DNA from: an uncultured Clostridia bacterium
Lineage (GTDB): Bacteria; Bacillota; Clostridia; Oscillospirales; Acutalibacteraceae
NCBI GenBank assembly: GCA_945788455.1
Contig: CALZMC010000005.1
Location: 1-10,884, forward strand
Reading direction: 5' to 3'
Length of the DNA stretch: 10,884 nt
The stretch's first letter is position 1. Each line of letters begins with the position of its first letter. Below are positions 7,659 to 10,884 of the stretch, piece after piece. A program made the translations under genes and the position numbers. The notes under the pieces are model-generated. The model was not told the DNA's origin. It made no database searches and saw only the letters and a list, made by a program, of their open reading frames with translations.

Positions 7659-9068
7659 ATGAAAAAAACACTTTCGATAATATTATCCCTAATAATTACA
7701 GTCTCAACACTCGTTCTGCCAATTTCTTCGAGTGCTGCAACATATAAGCCTGACAGAAAAATATACGCCGAGGCATATATGCTCATTAATCTTGATGACG
7801 ATTCTTATCCTGTCGTTGCGAAGAAAAATGAAAACGAGAGGCTTTATCCCGCATCTCTCACAAAAATAGTTACTGCTATTGTAACGCTGAATAATGTTAA
7901 GGACTTGTCTGTTAAGACGAAAATGAGCAAGACTGCATTTGAGGCGACTCTCGGCACAGGTGCACAGGTTGCAGGAATAGAGGTCGGCGAGGAGCTGACT
8001 ATTGAACAGCTACTTTATCTAACGATGGTTCATTCTGCTTGTGATGCCTGTCAGGTTTTGGCTGAATATGTTGCAGGCAGTCAGCAGGCATTTACTCAAA
8101 AGATGAATGATTGGGTTAAGTCGATAGGCTGTAAGGATACTAATTTTGTTAATCCTGACGGTCTTCACGATGCAAATCACTATACAACAGCGAGTGATAT
8201 GGCAAAAATCACGATTGAGGCGCTGAAAAATCCAACCTTTGTAAAAATCAGCACAACTACTCAGGTTAAATTTCACGGCTTAACTTTGGGCCATACAAAC
8301 CTAATGCTTCAGCCGGGATATGTAACATATTATTATGAATATGCACAGGGAATAAAAACAGGCTCGACTGAGGAGGCTGAATACTGCGTTATCACAAAGG
8401 CATCAAAGGACGGCTATAATTATTTGGCAGTAGTTATGAAATCTCCGCAACAGTATTTGAACTCAGAGCCATACAAAACAAAATGCTCGTTTATTGATGC
8501 AAAGTCACTATTTGAATGGGCATTTGACAGCCTGAAATATACAACTCTTGTCAGCACAGGAGAGGTTGTCGGAGAAATTGCAGTAGAAAACGGCAAGGAT
8601 GCCGATACTGTTCAGCTTGTTGCAAAGGACGATATTAATGTTATCGTTCCCGCAGGCCTCGACAAGAGCGCAGTTATATACAAAATGGTAGATAAGCCCG
8701 AAAGCATCAGCGCTCCTGTAACGAGAGGACAGGCTGTCTGCAAGGCAGAAATTATTTATGCAAACGAGGCTGTTGCGACAGTCGATTTAGTTGCTGCCAA
8801 TACTATTGAGCTTTCAACCTTCCTAAAGGTAATTAATGCTATTAAGGCATTTTTTAGCTCAACTCCTGTAAAAATTATTTTTATCGCAATAGTATTCTTG
8901 GCGGTTTTATATGCTTTTTGGGTTATCAGTAATGCAAACCAAAAAAAGAAAAAGAAAAAAACACGAGCAAAAAACAGAGCAAAAAACGGTAGTGCGAGAA
9001 ATAATAATCAAAGAAGCAACAGACCTGACGATTATCTTCCGCCCCCACAGCCACCTATCAAAAAATAG
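7659..9068 (+). CDS. D-alanyl-D-alanine carboxypeptidase (peptidase S11, DacA/DacF-like penicillin-binding protein)
   Basis: This enzyme family trims the terminal D-Ala from peptidoglycan stem pentapeptides outside the membrane. The 469-residue protein has a signal peptide (about 1-27, ending SSSAA) and the active-site motif S66-L-T-K69 in YPASLTKI. The KTG box is K233-T-G235 in GIKTGSTEEAEYC, and the family NPDGLH segment is at 165-170. The SxN motif is replaced by S126-A-C128 (HSACDACQ). A PBP5-type C-terminal beta domain spans about 293-385. Instead of a terminal amphipathic helix, it has a transmembrane segment (about 404-424) and a cytoplasmic tail rich in Lys, Arg and Asn with six consecutive lysines (429-434), then a Pro-rich end. 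A start at ATG 7659 is supported by AAAGGTG (7644-7650), 8 bases upstream. It is transcribed divergently from the metallophosphoesterase gene and alone before a terminator. A specific dacA, dacB or dacF name cannot be assigned. Confidence 0.92.
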   Translation: MKKTLSIILSLIITVSTLVLPISSSAATYKPDRKIYAEAYMLINLDDDSYPVVAKKNENERLYPASLTKIVTAIVTLNNVKDLSVKTKMSKTAFEATLGTGAQVAGIEVGEELTIEQLLYLTMVHSACDACQVLAEYVAGSQQAFTQKMNDWVKSIGCKDTNFVNPDGLHDANHYTTASDMAKITIEALKNPTFVKISTTTQVKFHGLTLGHTNLMLQPGYVTYYYEYAQGIKTGSTEEAEYCVITKASKDGYNYLAVVMKSPQQYLNSEPYKTKCSFIDAKSLFEWAFDSLKYTTLVSTGEVVGEIAVENGKDADTVQLVAKDDINVIVPAGLDKSAVIYKMVDKPESISAPVTRGQAVCKAEIIYANEAVATVDLVAANTIELSTFLKVINAIKAFFSSTPVKIIFIAIVFLAVLYAFWVISNANQKKKKKKTRAKNRAKNGSARNNNQRSNRPDDYLPPPQPPIKK

Positions 9069-9080
9069 TTAATATAAAAT

Positions 9081-9125
9081 AAAACAGATTAGCTCAGGAC
9101 ACCCCTTGCTAATCTGTTTTTTTAT
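9081..9125. terminator. Bidirectional intrinsic terminator between the carboxypeptidase gene and cotJB
   Basis: Bases 9081-9093 pair perfectly with 9108-9120 (13 bp) around a 14-base loop. There is a T run at 9117-9123 on the + strand and a run of A at 9081-9084, preceded by AAAAT, on the other side. It serves the carboxypeptidase gene on the + strand and cotJB on the - strand. Confidence 0.9.
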
Positions 9126-9131
9126 TTGATT

Positions 9132-9371
9132 TTAACAATCATTATTCCATGGCCAAGGGTCCTTTAGCCATTCGTCACTGTTATATCCGTTGAGTGTCAA
9201 CGGACCGAATTCCTTTTCGTATTCAGCCTTAACAGCCTCATACTTTTTCTTGTACGATTTAAGCATTTCAAGTGCGTCCTGATTGTCGGGATGCGTGTCT
9301 AAGAATAGGCGAAGCTCATACATCGCAAAGCCTAAAGCACTAACTCTTTTCAGTAGCTTATCCTTGTTCAT
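9132..9371 (-). CDS. cotJB: Spore coat protein CotJB
   Basis: The 79-residue product matches CotJB, an inner spore-coat component encoded by the cotJ operon. It shows the family pattern: an N-terminal helix with FAMYELRLFLDTHPDNQDAL (15-34), a Lys/Glu-rich helix (YKKKYEAVKAEYEKEFGP), then GPLTLN and the diagnostic C-terminal DPWPW. Its ATG overlaps the stop of cotJA by four bases (ATGA), so translation is coupled. A GGAAGGATGG ribosome-site-like stretch lies near the end of cotJA. In Bacillus, cotJ is expressed in the mother cell under SigE; the same is inferred here. The next gene on this strand should be cotJC, but a terminator and a convergent gene follow instead. Confidence 0.93.
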   Translation of the reverse strand: MNKDKLLKRVSALGFAMYELRLFLDTHPDNQDALEMLKSYKKKYEAVKAEYEKEFGPLTLNGYNSDEWLKDPWPWNNDC

Positions 9372-9586
9372 ACTCGCTTTACCATCCTTCCCATAAAAGG
9401 TTTGTTCAGAGCAGGGAAGAGTGTGCCGTTTTCGAGCCCCTTTTCCTCGTCATACGTTATTACCTCAAGCTGTAACGGAACATAAGCCATTGTTACAGTT
9501 GCATCCTCAGGGAGCTTAGGTCGTTTATCTGTTTTTAAAAAGCTTGGCTTAAAAAGTTCTACATAATTATCCATATTAATTCCCAT
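9368..9586 (-). CDS. cotJA: Spore coat-associated protein CotJA
   Basis: The 72-residue protein carries the CotJA signature: MAYVPLQ (33-39; commonly MAYVPWQ), a YDEEKGLENGTLFPAL stretch and NKPFMG near the end. CotJA works with CotJB in spore-coat assembly. The start is uncertain. ATG 9586 follows GGAAAGG by only 2 bases, which is unusually close, while an in-frame ATG at 9574 (Met5) has only a weak GGGA 6 bases upstream. Both the ribosome site and the first ATG lie inside a long inverted repeat (9578-9664), so initiation is probably affected by mRNA folding. It is first in a two-gene operon with cotJB. Confidence 0.9.
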   Translation of the reverse strand: MGINMDNYVELFKPSFLKTDKRPKLPEDATVTMAYVPLQLEVITYDEEKGLENGTLFPALNKPFMGRMVKRV

Positions 9587-9664
9587 AGCCTTTCCGGCTA
9601 CAAATAGTAATATTAAAAATCCCTAACGCCTTATTGTAGCCGGATAAGGCGTATAATGGGAATT
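9578..9664. repeat. Long imperfect inverted repeat over the cotJA ribosome site and start codon
   Basis: The arm 9578-9603 is complementary at 25 of 26 positions to 9634-9664, with small bulges in the second arm. AATTCCCAT (9578-9586) matches ATGGGAATT (9656-9664). GCCTT (9588-9592) matches AAGGC (9646-9650), and T9593 matches A9644. CCGGCTACAA (9594-9603) matches TTGTAGCCGG (9634-9643). The central loop is 30 bases. In the cotJ mRNA (- strand) this would bury GGAAAGG and the ATG at 9586. The second arm reads like a reversed copy of the cotJA translation start, which suggests an inverted duplication. Confidence 0.85.
9626..9652. promoter_or_regulatory. Short hairpin that competes with the long inverted repeat in the cotJA leader
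   Basis: ACGCCTTAT (9626-9634) pairs perfectly with ATAAGGCGT (9644-9652) around a 9-base loop. The loop, CCGGCTACA on the - strand, is exactly complementary to TGTAGCCGG beside the cotJA ribosome site. This hairpin and the long fold cannot fully coexist, although a loop-to-leader pseudoknot is possible. A switch role is inference. Confidence 0.55.
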
Positions 9665-9667
9665 CAG

Positions 9668-9733
9668 TCATCTCAAAATTATGCCACAGGCAAATTTTGA
9701 AGACAATACAATCGGATTAGTGTGATTTTTCAC
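9668..9733 (-). CDS. Possible 21-residue leader peptide upstream of cotJA (speculative)
   Basis: On the - strand an AAAGGAG (9746-9740) lies 6 bases before GTG 9733-9731, which opens a 21-codon frame beginning MKNHTNPIVL and ending at TGA 9670-9668. The ribosome-site spacing is ideal, but the frame is short, has no recognised family, and its start lies inside a perfect hairpin (9714-9741). It could be a regulatory leader ORF or chance. Confidence 0.2.
   Translation of the reverse strand: MKNHTNPIVLSSKFACGIILR
9673..9700. promoter_or_regulatory. Hairpin in the cotJA-mazF intergenic region
   Basis: TCAAAATT (9673-9680) plus TGCC (9682-9685) pairs with GGCA (9689-9692) plus AATTTTGA (9693-9700). 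This makes a 12-bp stem with one bulged A and a 3-base loop. No T run follows on either strand, so it is not a terminator. Its function is unknown. Confidence 0.6.
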
Positions 9734-9741
9734 ACTAATCT
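9714..9741. promoter_or_regulatory. Perfect hairpin in the cotJA-mazF intergenic region
   Basis: GATTAGTGTGA (9715-9725) pairs perfectly with TCACACTAATC (9730-9740) around a TTTT loop, with a possible G-T pair at 9714/9741. There is no following T run, so it is not an intrinsic terminator. It could be a protein operator or an RNA element. On the - strand it contains the GTG start and part of the ribosome site of a possible 21-codon ORF. Confidence 0.65.
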
Positions 9742-9842
9742 CCTTTCAATCGTACTATTCCATAATATGCTGTCATTTTTTTATTGACAGAAAAAACATA
9801 AAAAATAATTTACATATAATGGTATATAAATCCTTTCAATCG
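9741..9842. repeat. Pair of identical 12-base direct repeats
   Basis: TCCTTTCAATCG occurs at 9741-9752 and again at 9831-9842, 90 bases apart, with unrelated flanks. On the - strand each reads CGATTGAAAGGA. There are only two copies and no regular array. A shared regulator site, or chance in A+T-rich DNA, are the likely explanations. Confidence 0.5.
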
Positions 9843-9887
9843 GCAATTCTATTATTGCAAGTTAGTAAAATAATGAAGGTGATTTAA

Positions 9888-10229
9888 TTGTCAGTAAAAC
9901 GTGGCGAAATATATTATGCTGATTTGAGTCCGGTTGTCGGCTCTGAGCAGGGAGGAGTAAGACCTGTTTTAATCGTCCAAAACGATGTCGGAAATAAGTA
10001 TTCTCCAACAGTAATTGCCGCTGCTATAACCTCTCAGCAAGACAAGAACAACCTGCCTACACATATAGCAGTCGATGCACAAAATTGCGGTCTTGCAAAG
10101 GACAGCGTTGTTCTCTTGGAGCAGGTTAGAACAATAGACAAAAAACGACTAAAGGAGCGTATGGGTAGCCTTGATACCTCCGATATGGGAAAGGTTAATA
10201 AGGCATTGAGCGTTAGCTTCGGTCTGTAA
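9888..10229 (+). CDS. mazF: MazF/NdoA-family endoribonuclease toxin (PemK-like)
   Basis: The 113-residue protein aligns along its whole length with Bacillus subtilis NdoA/MazF (116 residues), a sequence-specific mRNA interferase that cuts at UACAU. The conserved [20 protein letters not shown] opening is followed by RPVLIVQND with Arg25 and AAAITSQ with Thr48. Arg25 and Thr48 correspond to the catalytic pair known in B. subtilis. LPTHI and [17 protein letters not shown] are also present. The start is TTG at 9888, supported by GAAGGTGAT (9875-9883) and by the conserved N-terminus; no ATG gives this N-terminus. An adjacent antitoxin gene (NdoAI/MazE, about 90 residues) is missing: the upstream side is the cotJ intergenic region and the downstream side is a terminator, then dut. 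The cleavage specificity here is inferred from similarity only. Confidence 0.93.
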   Translation: MSVKRGEIYYADLSPVVGSEQGGVRPVLIVQNDVGNKYSPTVIAAAITSQQDKNNLPTHIAVDAQNCGLAKDSVVLLEQVRTIDKKRLKERMGSLDTSDMGKVNKALSVSFGL

Positions 10230-10235
10230 TTTAAA

Positions 10236-10277
10236 AATAAAACAATTTCAGCTTTTGAGATTGTTTTATTTTTTTTT
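10236..10277 (+). terminator. Intrinsic terminator after mazF
   Basis: Bases 10236-10249 pair with 10257-10270 (14 bp with one G-T wobble) around a 7-base loop, followed by a T run at 10269-10277. It lies 6 bases after the mazF stop and separates mazF from dut. Confidence 0.88.
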
Positions 10278-10293
10278 ATGTGTTATTATTTAC

Positions 10294-10330
10294 TTGTTGA
10301 AAATAAGTGCGATAATATTATTTTATTATC
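10294..10330 (+). promoter_or_regulatory. Possible dut promoter with an overlapping A+T-rich inverted repeat
   Basis: TTGTTG (10294-10299) and TATTAT (10316-10321) are 16 bases apart, a weak but correctly spaced promoter candidate between the mazF terminator and dut. GATAATA (10311-10317) and TATTATC (10324-10330) form an inverted repeat overlapping the -10 element, which could be an operator. A+T-rich DNA makes both prone to chance matches. Confidence 0.35.
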
Positions 10331-10350
10331 ACAATAATAAGGAGAACATT

Positions 10351-10860
10351 ATGATTAAGGTTGCAAAATTCGAAAAGGTATCATTCGAGCAATTTGAAAA
10401 GGATTGGCTGAAGAATTTTCCCGAAACAAAAAATGTCAGAGAGATTTATGACAGCATTAAGCTTCCTAAAAGAGCAACAGTCGGCTCTGCAGGATACGAT
10501 TTTTATGCTCCCGATGATGTAACATTCACAAAAGGAAAAAGCACACTCGTACCAACCGGTATTCGCTCAAAAATCGAGGACGGCTGGGTGCTTTCGATTT
10601 ATCCTCGTTCAGGTCTCGGCTTTAAGCACAGATGTCAGCTTGACAATACTGTCGGCATTATTGACGCCGATTATTATAACTCATCTAACGAGGGCCATAT
10701 TATGATTAAGATTAGCTGTGATGCTCACGATGAGGGACACAGCGCAACTGTTGAGGCAGGAGACGGCTTTGCACAGGGTATTTTTACACAGTTCGGCATT
10801 ACCTTTGATGATGACGCTGACGGCATTCGTGACGGAGGCTTTGGCTCTACAACAAAATAA
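10351..10860 (+). CDS. dut: dUTP diphosphatase (dUTPase)
   Basis: dUTPase hydrolyses dUTP to dUMP and pyrophosphate, keeping uracil out of DNA and supplying dTMP synthesis; the family is a cytoplasmic homotrimer. In this 169-residue protein the five motifs appear in order: I in GSAGYDFYAP (45-54), II in YPRSGLG (84-90), III in DNTVGIIDADYY (98-109), IV in GDGFAQGIF (137-145) and V in RDGGFGSTTK (160-169). The NSSNEGHI insert after motif III and G-F in place of the common R-I/L in motif IV are variations from the textbook E. coli form. The N-terminal 40 residues are longer than in compact dUTPases. ATG 10351 is chosen because AAGGAGA (10339-10345) lies 5 bases upstream; an upstream in-frame extension would translate the mazF terminator. 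It is probably its own transcription unit. Confidence 0.93.
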   Translation: MIKVAKFEKVSFEQFEKDWLKNFPETKNVREIYDSIKLPKRATVGSAGYDFYAPDDVTFTKGKSTLVPTGIRSKIEDGWVLSIYPRSGLGFKHRCQLDNTVGIIDADYYNSSNEGHIMIKISCDAHDEGHSATVEAGDGFAQGIFTQFGITFDDDADGIRDGGFGSTTK

Positions 10861-10884
10861 TGAAATCACTAAAATCTAAAATTA

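Larger units (their letters stand above)
9587..9887. other. Divergent intergenic region between cotJA and mazF
   Basis: This 301-base stretch contains no convincing full-length gene. It holds the cotJA leader inverted repeat, three further hairpins (9626-9652, 9673-9700, 9714-9741) and a 12-base direct repeat. A T-rich small inverted repeat, CTGTCA (9770-9775) with TGACAG (9785-9790), is also present. TTGACA (9784-9789) and TATAAT (9815-9820) are on the + strand but 25 bases apart, which is too far for a standard promoter. The promoters for cotJ and mazF must lie here but I cannot place them. Confidence 0.7.

Noticed and set aside
9611..9652. Hairpin plus T run in the cotJA leader (- strand) as a transcription attenuator
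   Set aside because: The T run starts about 6 bases after the stem and is only five long, so it is a poor intrinsic terminator; competing base pairing is the stronger signal.
9763..9769. SigE-like -35 sequence (GCATATT on the - strand) upstream of cotJA
   Set aside because: No CATACA-like -10 element is found at about 14 bases, so a SigE promoter cannot be supported although it is expected biologically.
9784..9820. TTGACA and TATAAT as a mazF promoter
   Set aside because: The elements are individually perfect but 25 bases apart, well beyond the usual 16-18, so they cannot be confidently paired.
9741..9842. TCCTTTCAATCG repeats (GATTGAAAGG on the reverse strand) as CRISPR repeats
   Set aside because: There are only two 12-base copies 90 bases apart, no regular spacers and no cas genes.
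9819..9887. 22-codon frame ending exactly at the mazF TTG start, considered as an antitoxin remnant
   Set aside because: It is too short, has no good ribosome site and does not resemble the ribbon-helix-helix antitoxins of NdoA/MazF.
10255..10350. 32-codon hydrophobic upstream extension of dut that could look like a membrane anchor
   Set aside because: It would begin inside the mazF terminator and translate A+T-rich spacer. A good ribosome site supports ATG 10351, where dUTPase-like sequence begins.

Overview
The window looks like chromosomal DNA from a spore-forming, low-GC Gram-positive bacterium of the class Clostridia, probably a gut relative of Ruminococcaceae/Oscillospiraceae. Four things point that way: A+T-rich coding sequence with AGGAGG-type ribosome sites, a cotJA-cotJB spore-coat pair, an NdoA-type MazF, and a very large secreted protein with Ig-like and fibronectin-like repeats. 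The genus-level guess is inference. Most genes are ordinary housekeeping or surface genes, and I see no phage, insertion sequence or CRISPR array.

Layout. (1) 1-3060, + strand: a likely operon of rsmI (5' end outside the window), a PflX-like radical SAM protein overlapping it by ATGA, mscL with a C-terminal zinc-ribbon tail, and an alpha/beta hydrolase, closed by a strong terminator at 3021-3060. (2) 3100-6880: a single-gene unit for a 1228-residue secreted protein with a transglutaminase-like domain, several Ig-like repeats and two fibronectin-like domains. A hairpin terminator lies between it and the convergent metallophosphoesterase gene. (3) 6886-7563, - strand: a metallophosphoesterase-fold protein that has lost several expected metal ligands. 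(4) 7659-9120, + strand: a D,D-carboxypeptidase (peptidase S11) with a substituted SxN motif, a transmembrane anchor and a basic tail, ended by a terminator shared with the convergent cotJ genes. (5) 9132-9586, - strand: cotJB and cotJA, with no cotJC. (6) 9587-9887: a 301-base divergent intergenic region full of hairpins. Its main feature is a long inverted repeat covering the cotJA ribosome site and start codon. (7) 9888-10229: mazF/ndoA with a TTG start and no antitoxin gene beside it, followed by a terminator. (8) 10351-10860: dut.

The items most worth a second look are the fold-back structure over the cotJA translation start with its competing hairpin and possible small leader ORF, the degenerate metal site of the metallophosphoesterase, the SAC motif in the carboxypeptidase, and the cotJAB pair without cotJC. 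I did not find a clear multi-gene novel system.
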